Translations under genes and position numbers: made by a program
The notes under the pieces: model-generated
The model's input: only the letters and a program-made list of their open reading frames with translations
Database searches by the model: none
What the model was told of the DNA's origin: nothing
In this document: one piece after another, positions 1-11,700 of the stretch
How positions within the stretch are numbered: the first letter of the stretch is position 1
How the letters are laid out: each line of letters opens with the position of its first letter
Assembly: GCA_030549335.1 (NCBI GenBank)
Contig: CM060195.1
Span: 3,025,501 to 3,089,500, forward strand
Length of the DNA: 64,000 nt
Source: Pontederia crassipes
Taxonomy: Eukaryota > Streptophyta > Magnoliopsida > Commelinales > Pontederiaceae
Reading direction: 5' to 3'

Positions 1-2570
1 TTCTTTCTGTGGAGGGCGGAGGAAATTCTATAACACTGATCACTCAAAGCGGCAATTCTAACCCTAAGCTAATGGTCCTTTTCATGATAATATTTTATTC
101 GTCAAATCTTCTTCATAAATTATGAAATTTCTGCTGATTGATACTCTATGAGTCTACTTTCGTTGAGCTTTAGAATCAAATTAATATGATTCCTATATAG
201 AAAGTATGATCTTATCTTTAAGGTACTATCACTCTGTCCGTCGAAAATTGTTACCCGAATTTATAAATTATGTATTAAATCCAATATGTCATGAAATTAT
301 TTGATAATTTAGGGTGTTATAAAAATTGATGTTAGGTTTCATTGAAAATTGGAAGCACACTAAAATGATATGTATAGTGAATGTTATAAATGTTTTACCG
401 AGCCCTACTCAGTCTGTCAGGATGAAACTTAAGGTAGATTATGCTAGTGTTGGTTAAATTTATTGTGCTCTCTAAAAATAATATAACTTCAATTGCTCAA
501 AGCATTGGCCGAGAGAAAAGATGAGCCTTCCGGTTGGCGATGAAACATTTGACAATAATATGCTATGGGTCAAATGTCCGACGCTCATACCATTTGTCAG
601 ATTGGTTGGGTTGAGGCATCGGTTGTGTTGATATGTAGCAAGATCGTTTCAGCTCTCGATGAGTGACATTATGCCACCTACGGCGAAAGACACTTGGCGA
701 GGTAGATTGGGCTGATCGACAAGAGGCCGACATTTGCCTTATTTGTGGAAGTCATATGAACATGGTAGGCTAGGCTCACGGCATGCCAAGGTGCTTGAAA
801 ATGTTATCTCACAATCGAAATGGACGTTGAACATTGATACTTGACATTGGGCAAGCTTCTATCGTGGAGTGATTAGACATGTCATCTTTGCATGACTAGA
901 CGTGTGCTACTATGGCTAGACGTGATGATAGTCTCTAAATGTGACATGTGTACTTTGAGTTACACGGATGGGCGTGTAATGTGATCTCGTGGTATGAAAG
1001 ACCATCATGCTTGGGCATGAGAATACTCTTCTTGATGCAGTTTGACGCTTTAGGATTCACGACTCGATGGGTGGAGTGATGCTCGAGTGACGATGCATGA
1101 TTGTCCTAATTAGGCATGGCGATTGATCCATCGTGACCGGGCATGACAGACATTCCTTAACGTGACATGGGCTCAAGAGAAACTCTTTGTAGGGCATGAC
1201 TGAATGTGCGACGATGAAGCTGGCCAAGCATCATCTATTGTTAACATCCATAATCAAGGACGTGATGCTAGTGCACCCATGCATAGAGGGGATTTGCGAA
1301 CGAAAATATCGTTTGCACATCAGGGCATGTGACGACACGACAAGTCATCGCAGGATGAACTGCTATGATACCATTTGTCACGGAATCATTCTCGGGCACA
1401 TGATCATGTACAATGACTAGGAAAAATGGCAAATAATGAAGCCTTTTTCAAGTGTACAGTGGAAGGATTATAGTTGAGATGTCTTACGACAGTCACTTTT
1501 TATAGGCTTTCAATTACGGACATGATAAGAGTAAACAATGAGTCATCATGGACCGTGACATTAGCATGATGAGACACCAATGTGAGCACTTGAGCACTTA
1601 ACATTCGAATGGTCATCCCAAGGTCACATGGTATCAATAAATGGTCAAACGATAGATGTGAGTTATCATCCCATGCTCAACATAAGAATTAAGAAGCTTA
1701 CTTGCATTATATAGAAACACAAAATATATATGGACTTGAGGAGGTGTTATTGTATGTACTAAAGTTGTGTTGGCGATATACAATGTGATGCAATTTTACT
1801 TGTCCCGCTGTTAGAATTGTCATTGTCCAACACTATTAAATATAAGTATAAAAGTGAAAAGTGAAAGGCTACCTATAGGTAACTTGACTATTTATAAGTA
1901 TGTTAAAACAGCAGATAACTTAGTATCACGTAGTGCAAAACTATCGCTGGATAGCTCCGAATGGCGTTGGCTCTGTAATGCTTTGCCCATCGTGTCACGG
2001 AACCACGCCTCTGATGCATTGCACATTATGGGCTTTTTTTTGTCTAAATTACAGTTCATTTGAGTTGCATTTTTTATGAATAATTTGATTAATTTATTAG
2101 GTAATTAAATAAAAATTTAATATAATAATAAAAATTAATGAAAATAAAAAAAATAATTTAATAGATTAGTTTTATTTTTAAAATTTTTTGCTTGCAAGCA
2201 TCGGTTCTTCGTCTCTAATTATTCCGCGTATATTTGTATCACTTATCGACATGTATCTCTCTTTTTGCCTTACATGTCTAGTATATTGGATCTTTCATTC
2301 ATTTTTCAATTATCCTAAGTTTTCTAGGCGGTCGATCGAAACTTTTATATTTTCTATTTGCTGATAAAATGTTATACATGCAAGTCCATAATTAAAATTT
2401 TATCGTGGGTGCATTTTTTTTCGGCGAATTATCGTGGGTGCATTTGATTCCATGTCAGTGAAGTTTTCGGTGAGCAAATTTCATACGTGGAGATTTATTT
2501 TTCATTTGAAAATATTTTTTTTCTTTGAAAATTATATTTGTAATTTGAAAGAATTTACATACTCGTATAA
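1..2570. other. Upstream intergenic region, no gene recognised
   Basis: No coding region or intact element is recognisable. The part from about 500 to 1700 is rich in recurring short words such as GGGCATGA and TGACATG, which gives it a degenerate repeat look. The part from about 2060 to 2200 is extremely AT-rich. The short open frames here (for example 1196-1420 and 1854-2063) match no family I know and are best taken as chance. Confidence 0.5.
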
Positions 2571-2711
2571 CTTTGGGGTTAAGAGCAAAGTCTGCGCCAC
2601 CTCACTTCGACTCGACAAGAAGGAAAGCTTTTTTGCCTGCTGGGTTATTTCTACTCAGTACTCGCAGCCCCCATTTTCCCCGCTCCTTTCTGCATCGAGA
2701 CTTTCGTCGTC
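2571..2711 (+). promoter_or_regulatory. Probable 5' leader of the D-Ala-D-Ala ligase gene
   Basis: The AT-rich flank gives way here to C/T-rich sequence leading directly into the ATG at 2712, as in plant 5' UTRs. No TATA box or transcription start could be fixed from sequence alone, so the left edge is approximate. Confidence 0.35.
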
Positions 2712-5700
2712 ATGGCGTCCTCGATTCCCATTCTCCTCCGGCCTCCGGCGGAGAGGGCCTCCATCGGCGGCGCACCGGCGAAAACTACGTCCCTGGTAAC
2801 GAGGTCGGTGGCTCCCTCGAGGTGGAAGCTCGCGTTGCCGAGTCGCTGCTCCTCGAGGCTCGGCTCGCGCCGTAATGTCCCGTGGGCGTCAGCTGAGGTC
2901 GCTGCCGATGTGGTGGAAGAAGAGAATGGTAAAAGGGGGGAGGAAGTGGAAGGAAGGCCTTTGAAGGTCGGGATCATCTGCGGCGGTCCGTCCCCCGAGC
3001 GTGGGATTTCTCTGAACTCCGCAAGATCACTTCTTGATCACATCCAGGTAGAGGCTAATGACCATGAGATGTATGCGTTTTCTTGTACCATTCGGGCGTA
3101 GAAGGTGGGACTTTCCAGAGATTGACGATTTCCGTTAAGCTACTGATTGACATGCATGCTATCGACTAATTTTTTTTTTATTGAAAAGAGAACAAAAAAA
3201 GAATTGGTTTTTTCTTTCCTGGAGGTTAGATACAATCATATGAAGCTCATCTTGATCAAACGGAAGTGCTTCTCGAGATTAAAGTTGAAAAAAAAAAACT
3301 CGCCTTCATCTGGCGTTCATCTTTCGCTTCATTAATTCAACATGTTACGTTTGGTTCTGATTTTTACTGAGCTCGTACTAATGAAACCTCTGACCTTGTC
3401 TAGAACAGTGTTTTTTTTTTTCTTTTGTTCTTCACGAAATGCTAATGGTTTTAATAATTCCGTGTCTGATCACATAACAGGGAGAAGACTTGCACATCTC
3501 TTGCTACTACATTGACAGCGACCTGAAAGCTTATGCTATATCGCCTGCCCAGGTTAGTAAAATGGTTCATGAGGATCTCATCATGGTATACCAAAATTAC
3601 GTAAAGGATATTTTTCATGGTGTAGACAATTCTTTTCAACGTTATCACAATAGTGTGCTTGTTTATTTGAAGGTAACCAATGTAGGTAGATGGAATAAGA
3701 ACAAAAGAAAAGTTTTCTGGGGTGAAACAAAAAGGTTTACATTACACGAGAAGTTAGACAACAAAACCTTTTAGATAATGATGTGCTCCTTGAGTCTTTC
3801 TAATTTACCTTATCATCGTTCATTGTTACAGTTGGCATTTGTCACTTTCTTGAGTATGCTTATAGTAGAATCTTGAAATTACTTGTCATAATTGTTACAT
3901 AGACGTGAACTTAGACTTTCATATGCTTCAATTGCCTCTTTAATTTCCTAGATCATCAGTTAAATTCTTTCTCTATATGTTTTTGCAGTTGTACTCAAAC
4001 ACTCCTGCTGATTTTGACTTCAAATTGGAGAGGTCAGTGTTGAGAATCTATTTTACGACATTTGTTAACCTTATTTTACTTTTGCTGCAATTCTTTCAGC
4101 CTTGCCCAAGGTTTTGGATCATTATCTGACTTTGTAGAGCATCTTGTGCTCTCTGTCGACATAGTGTTCCCAGTTATTCATGGTCGTTTTGGTGAAGATG
4201 GTGGCATTCAGGTCTGCCTCATGTCTTTAATTCATTCACCATAAGAAAGAATTACACTAAATGGCAAGTTCTGGAGTTAGTTGTCTCTCTAGGCGTCTCT
4301 AGCCAATATTTCTTTTGTATTAGAATATTTTGAAGTGTTCAAATGACTTTGCAAAATCTATAAGAATTTAGTACCTAGCCGACCCCACCTAGTGGGATAA
4401 GACTTTGTTGTTGTTGTTGTTGTACTCTTGAATGATATGATGGGAAGTCTATAGTGTAATTGATATCAATTTGTGTGAATAATTTAATTCAGTTCTTTTT
4501 TACTGTCATTGTTGACAAATATTTTGACTCCCAGGAACTTTTGGAGAAAGCTAATGTTCCATTTGTTGGTACAACTGCCAATGAATGCCGCCGAGCATTT
4601 GACAAGATAATAAACTGTTTGTTTTTTTTAGTTTATCATATGTTGCTACTTCTTAAACAACAAATTGGTCTTTCTGTTATTTTTTGTATCTAAAGAAAAT
4701 CCTGCTCCATTTGTTCATGAACCTTCAAGTTAAAAAAAATAGATAGCAAAAGACTTTACTTCCTTCTATCATTTTAACTTTATTAACTCAATTACTCAGC
4801 TTTGCAAATGAATAACCTTCTGATCTGTAATTTGATTCAGTTCATTAAACTCTAATTATTTTGTGCTTTGCATACCTCATTATGATTCGTAAAAAATTCT
4901 AATATTGTGATGTTGTTTTCAATTGATTGTAGCACAGCGCTTCATTGGAACTCAGCAGACACGGATTTTGTACAGTGCCTAACTTTCTTCTAAAGGTCAG
5001 GTCCTTAACAATGCAACCACATATGTTCTTTTACTTTTTGTTAATACGGGTAAAACCATAAACACCAATGTCTTGTTGAATTTCCTATTCACATGTTTCT
5101 TTGAATATCGGCGTCGTTGGAGGAATATTATCGATGATTCATGTGGCCTGTATGTTACAAGGATAATTAAACATTCACTCCCTATATGTGGTTGACACCT
5201 TTGTTAAGATTATAAAATCAATGATATTGCTCTTCTTAATGGCTTAAGATTTTCGAGAAAATGGTCAGGCGTCCTGAGTTCGAACCTCGTCGAGCTTGTA
5301 TTAAAAATAAACTATTTTCTCTCTTAGTTGTCCACCGTGGTGGGCAAACTTAGACTAAAATTGTCACCCGTAAGGGAGAGTGTTAAAACTATAAAATCAA
5401 TGATGTTTTGCTTCCTAATGGATTAAGCTTTTAGAAAAATTGGTTGGCGCATCTCTTTTCACAACCTTAAGTTTCCTTCACAGCCTATAGTGTGAACTAC
5501 TAAGAGGATATGTCATATTAATTTTCTTTTACTGATGAGACTCTCAGAGCATCAATTATCCTTTTTTGGGGACTTAGGGAAATCTATCAGATAAGGATGA
5601 GCTTTTGCAGTGGTATGAAAGAAATTTTCTGGACAAGGAAATTGGAAAAGTTGTGGTAAGTAGAGCTTTTGTACGAATGCCATTGGTATGTGATATGAAA

Positions 5701-8700
5701 CAATAAGATAATGTGGTGTTTGTGTTTGATACCTTAAATTTCATAGGTTAAGCCAACAAGGGCAGGATCAAGCATCGGTGTTGTTGTTGCTCATGGTGTT
5801 AATGATGCCATCCAAAAAGCTTTTAATATAGTTTCAGAGGTGATTGCTTTCCTAATCTCCTTGAGAATCACTTCTGATAGCATGTCCTAAAAAATGTATA
5901 TGGATTATTCGTGTAGAAAAATTGGCTATTGTAATATGAATTATTGTAATTGATAGGGTATCGATGATAAGGTTCTCGTTGAAGTTTTTATTGAGGGAGG
6001 AAGTGAATTCACAGCCATTGTGGTTGATGCTGGAATGTACAATGTTACACAACCTGTTGTTCTACTTCCAACTGAAGTATGATTTCTTGTATCTTTTCCT
6101 AGCTTCATTTATTGTGCTAAAAAACACACTAAGAATTTGCATGGTCATCTCAAAGCTTGCATGATGCTGACATATCACAAGATAGTTATAGCAATGCACT
6201 GTTACAATTCTATGCAGTTGAATATGATAGTACATATATGAGATGTTTTTTTTATACATCTCGTCTTAGAACTTCAAATTGCCAGTTGTCAATTCCTTGG
6301 CTGACTCATTGAAAGTCCCCTCAAAAAGCACAATTCTTTGAACGTCAAACTATATTCCTAACCTGTCACTGTACTGTTACATGTTCGACAATAGTCCTGT
6401 GCCAAAGTTATTATAGGTATCTGCATGGATAAGACCACTCTGCATGTTGACGTAAAGCTCTCGTATTGTCTTTTCTTTAGAATAGCTCTTGTATAATCTT
6501 TATATATTAGGAATGTTTTAATAAATTTTATTTCATATAAAACTTTTTTGCTAATATGTCGAAACCATTTTCAATAATTCTTCTTGGATATCCCCTCAAT
6601 TTGGCTACCTCTTCTATGATACTATTGCAGGTTGCTACTGTTTATAACTATTTTCATTTATGGAAACTCATATCTTCAATAGACCAGTTTGTTATTTGCT
6701 CTTTTAGCAGTGTTTTTGGCATTCTGGCCCTCATAAAAATGTTTGATCTATGCTTTTCTTTTAGATTTTTCAGTAATATTTACTTGCTTGCTATGCAACA
6801 CAATCCATTATGACCATACTGATTTACAATTGTGGTAATTTTCAACCTCTTTTTGTTGAGATATCTTGAGTATCAAATAGTGCGTGCATGTTTACTTCTA
6901 TCTCCTGCACATGCCATGACACCTCTTTTTATCTCTGACATTGTAATGTCTTTTCTAGGATGCTAAATATCTACCTATATTCTATTCTGTGATCATCAAT
7001 TGGTGCTTCACAATTCTAGTTATAAGCTTTACAAAGTTACTACAAAAGTTGTGGTCATTTAGCAAAACAACTTATGTTATTTCTTATCAGGTAGAGCTTT
7101 TCCTTAATAGAAATGATCACATTGATGAAGCAATATTTAGTTATAGACGGAAGTATCTTCCAATGCAGCAGGTACCAATAAACCAGTATCTATTTTGATA
7201 AATTTGTAATATCTGCATAGTCTCCTGCATCAGTAACTGTTATCATGAAGGTATTGCTAGAAAGTAGCTGTTTTTTTTTTGAGAAGGAAAAGGATGATGT
7301 AGGATCAAAAACACCAAGGGGGGGGGGGGGGGGGGGGGTGAATTGGTGTATAAAAATCTTTTTGCAACGTCATTTTCGGAAAAATCAATAAAACTGATCA
7401 CAAGCAATTAAATATAAGACTTAAGTGAAAGATAAAGAACAAACGCAAGGAGACACAATATGATGACGAGGTTCGGCCTCAACTTCTTGGCCTATGTCCC
7501 CGCTCCGACTTCTCGAGACCGCCGGAGATCCACTATCTTTCTCTTTTCTTGAGAGAACAACCCTCTTTACACAATAAGCCTTCTCCGCTCAAGAGGCAAG
7601 GCTCATCTCTTTTACAAAGAGCTCTCAATCTTACTAGATAAGAAAGAAAGTGTTTCCCTCTAACTTTTTTTTTTACAAAATTTTTCTCACACTCAAGACT
7701 AAGAAAAGAAAAGGGAAGAAATTTGCAATTTTGTGCTCAAGAACTTGAGACGAGCTCTAGGATGTTTTTGCTTATTTGGATGATTTTTCTTCAGGCTATG
7801 ACACTCCTTTTATAAGCTCCTAGAGGTGAGAATTCGTTCAAAAAGTCTTCCACCAATTTTCTCCTCAAAATAATAGCCATTATTGTTCATTTGACCGTGA
7901 AGCCAGTCCACTGCTGCGATGGGCCGGTCGACCGGTCAATGTGACCGTTGTTGCATTTTCTGCGTTTTGGCGTTGTCCGGTCGACCGGTCCTTCAACTGA
8001 TAAATCGACTAGTAATGCCCCGACATCGACCGGGTTACATATCGTTGTCGATGGGTACATCGACCGATATAGTCTCGTCGTCGACCGATATATTGTCTTT
8101 TCTCCTGCTGAATATCAATCGACCGGTCGCTTTGGCCGGTCGGTCGACCCATCGTGTGCTGAAATTTTTTCTTTTGATTTTAATTTGGTGATTTCTTCTG
8201 CGAATGAGGTCATATCAATCCTACACCTGTATTATCATCACTTGAGCATAGATTAGTAACTTTTTATGTCCATTTTAATTTGTTATCATCAAAACATAGG
8301 ATTCAACAATCTCCCCCTTTTTGATGATGACAAATTAATTGGACGATAAAGAGAAAGAGAAAGAAAGAAAATGAAATATGAGTTTAGATAGTAAGTAGTG
8401 AACAAGCTCCCCCTACATTCATGCATATTTCACATTTTCTCTCTCTAAATAGGTGGCATTTATATTCTCATAATAACTTAGGACAATATGAACATATGGC
8501 GAAAAAATAGATATGAAATCAAAAGGCACTTCATCATGAAAAAAAGTCATCACATTACATTCATAGTTAATAATACATCATGTGTTCATGCACTAACAAA
8601 TGTGACTATAGTCACTACAAAATGGTGCACGACACTAGTACAAATGTAAACGCATAACATCAAAAGACACATAACATCATAACATCATCCTAAACTTCTC

Positions 8701-11700
8701 CCCCTTTTGACATCATCAAAGAGGGAGAACTTAACTACTCCTCGTCGGGACTATCATCCTTACGAGCTACGGGCGGAATAAATCCCTGCGATGCATAGTA
8801 GGCCTGTAGTGAGCCAACAAGGTATCGAGAGTCACGCTCCATTCGTCGAACACGACGATCCATCTGGGTTACGCGACGATCTATGACATCCACCTGCTGT
8901 GAAATGGTCGTGAAATCATAGGCGCTATAGAAAGCCGAGGCTGCCGAGGGTGGAGGAATACTAGTGTCAGCCTCCGGTGCATCCTGAGTGTCCATCGGCG
9001 CTGACTCTCCATCTGTGGCATCATATCCATCATTAGGATCTATCGGTGCCGACTCGCCAATCGTAAGATGTTTTCGGTACAAGGTCTCTGAACCGATGAC
9101 ATCGGAGGGGCGGGGTCGGATATACTCCTCGTCCATGGGAATGTTGACACCAAAATGAAGTAAAATTCTGGTGATCCAGGCTCCAAAATAGAGGGGGTGC
9201 CGACCACGAGTACGAGCGAAAATCTTTTAGAAGGTGGAGTTCATGTGATAGTGAACGAAATGACCAAAGTGGAGAAAGGAAGCATCTCGAATACAGAGAC
9301 AATGAAGAAAGACCAAATCAAAGTGAGTATTCTCAGTATAGTGCCCGGCTCGAGAGTTGATCATACGACTCAGAATGTGGTGAGCCATTTTCATAGATGG
9401 ATGAAGATGTCTATAGGACGATTCGACAGTGTGGTGGATATCTTGTCCACCAAATACCGTATTAATGCCATCTATCATCGGTAGATAGTCGGAGGGCCAA
9501 CCATGAGTGACAAATGAATAGAGATCGGGTAAAGGGCATGGGACTCCAAAGATACTACATAGATGGTTAGGGTCAAAACGAATGGGAACGCCAAGGACAG
9601 GTGATGATGGCCTCTCGAGTGATCGTCATGTTCACATAGAAATGACAAACAAGATGGGGATACACACGGTCTCTGAGAGAGAGAGAAGTGGCAGTCAACC
9701 TATCTTTTCGAACATTTCCTGAACATCAGGAATGTTCAAAGAGTCCCAATCAACGGTGTATGCTCGTCGGACATCGCGAGTGGCGTACAAGGCATCAAAA
9801 GAAGTGGAGATGTCCCTGCTGACAAAAAGATGAATATCAAAATCAGTAGGCTCTCTAGAAGGTGGCTGACGAGCACGTCCACAGGATCATCCTCGTCCAC
9901 GTTGGACAGACGTGGGTTCGGGTTCTGTTCTGGGTTAGGCTCATTTGGGATTATAGTAATGTGACCACCCGAGCCATAGAAATGACGACGACGACGCTGA
10001 AGGACTAACCGAAGAGGTAGGATCCCTTCGTCGTCGGCCATGGATTCAACAATGGTGGATGGCCGGAGGGAATTGAAAGGGTCTGGTGAGCCGGTGCTCG
10101 GAAGGGGCGCCGGAACGGAAACTTGCGGTGGCTGCGAGAGGGGTGACAGGGATTGGGCGGTTGAGATGGAGACAAAGACGGCGGCCAGAAGGAGAGAACT
10201 GTGACGAAGAGAGGAGGGCGGCCAGAGAGAGGAGAGCTGCCGGAGATAAGAGGAGGGCTGTTGTGGTGACCGAGTAGAGGACGAAGAGGGTGAAGAATAG
10301 GGCGGCGGCCGTTGCAGGGTTCGCCGGCGGAGAGGGAGGAAAAGGGTCGGCGGCAGTCCGATGAGGAGAAGGAAGTCGAAGAGAGGGTGGCGGTCGAGGC
10401 GGCTGGCGAAGAGAGGGCGGCGGCCGGCGGACTGCGAGAGGACGATCGGTGAGACCGGGTGACAACGACGACGGCCGGAGTTCAGCGGTGATGGCACGGA
10501 AGGTTGGACGAGAGTTGGCTAGGGCAGCGGTCGAGTGAGCGAAAAAATGGATCGACCGCTCGAGCGGTCGATTTGTTATATGTGTTCGATTTTGACATAT
10601 ATCGGTCGATCGATCCTGTCTAGCGGTCGACTGGACAGTTGTTTTCCAAATAAATGATCCATCGGTTGATGGATGTCAGCCGGATGCAGTCATATACCGG
10701 TCGACCGGTGTATCATATCGGTCAACCAATCCTAGTCGATTGCAATCATTTTTAAAATTCACAGCGGTTGACCGGTCCTTCAAGTCGGTCGACCGAGCTT
10801 TCTCTGTCATTTTCAAAATTTTAACCATTAAAATCATGTTCCAGAGATATATATTGTACAAATGTAAGTGTTGTGCAACACTTTTAATGTTCAATTCATG
10901 TCAAAAGTGATGTTGCAAAACCAAGTCGCTTTTACTAGAATTGATATGCTATGAAAATTTAATCATTCCTAATTCCCTTCTAAGCATGCAAAACCGTTCT
11001 TCACTCAAGGGTTTTGTAAATATGTCTGCAAGTTGGACTTCAGTGGACACATGTTCAATGGCAATGTCCTTAAGAGTCACATGTTCTCTGATGAAATGGT
11101 ATCGCAAGTCAATGTGTTTAGTCCTAGAGTGTTGAATTAAATTTTTGGTCATTTCTATAGCACTTGTATTATTGCACTTCATGGATACATCGGAATAATT
11201 TACACCATAATCGAGCAATTGTTGTTTTACCCATAGTATTTGTATACAACAACTATCGACGGCTATATATTCGGCCTCGGCCGATGGAGTTTTGTTTTTT
11301 GCTAGCCCATGAAATGAGAGAGCTACCAAGAAAGCAACACATCCCACTAGTGTTTTTTCTATCAACTTTACACTCGGCAAAATCCGCATCGGTGTAGGCA
11401 TGCAATTTAAGTGGAGAATTTTCATCGTACCAAATGCCTAATTCACATGTATGCTTTAAATAGTGCATTATCCTTTTTACAACGATTAAATGCGATTCTT
11501 TAGAAGCGGATTGAAACCTAGCACATAAGTACACTCTAAACATTATATTTGACCTAGATACCGTTAAATATAGCAAGCTACCAATCATACCTCTGTATCT
11601 TTTTTTATCAATGGACTTGCCTTTTTCATCTTTATCCAATTTTGTAGTAGTGTTCATAGGGGTTGTGCTTGGTTTGTATTCGTTCATCCCGAATTTTTTA

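Noticed and set aside
2434..2977. Overlapping open frames on both strands around the Ddl start
   Set aside because: They are shadows of the GC-rich first exon; the 2712 frame alone continues into homologous exons.
5270..5290. GAGTTCGAACCTC resembling a tRNA B box
   Set aside because: No A box or cloverleaf around it; better explained as part of the TRIM-like repeat.
10042..10497. N-terminal part of the 253-codon minus-strand frame (Pro/Ser-rich)
   Set aside because: GC-rich low-complexity sequence before the likely MADDEGI start; opposite frames are open too, so coding is not supported.
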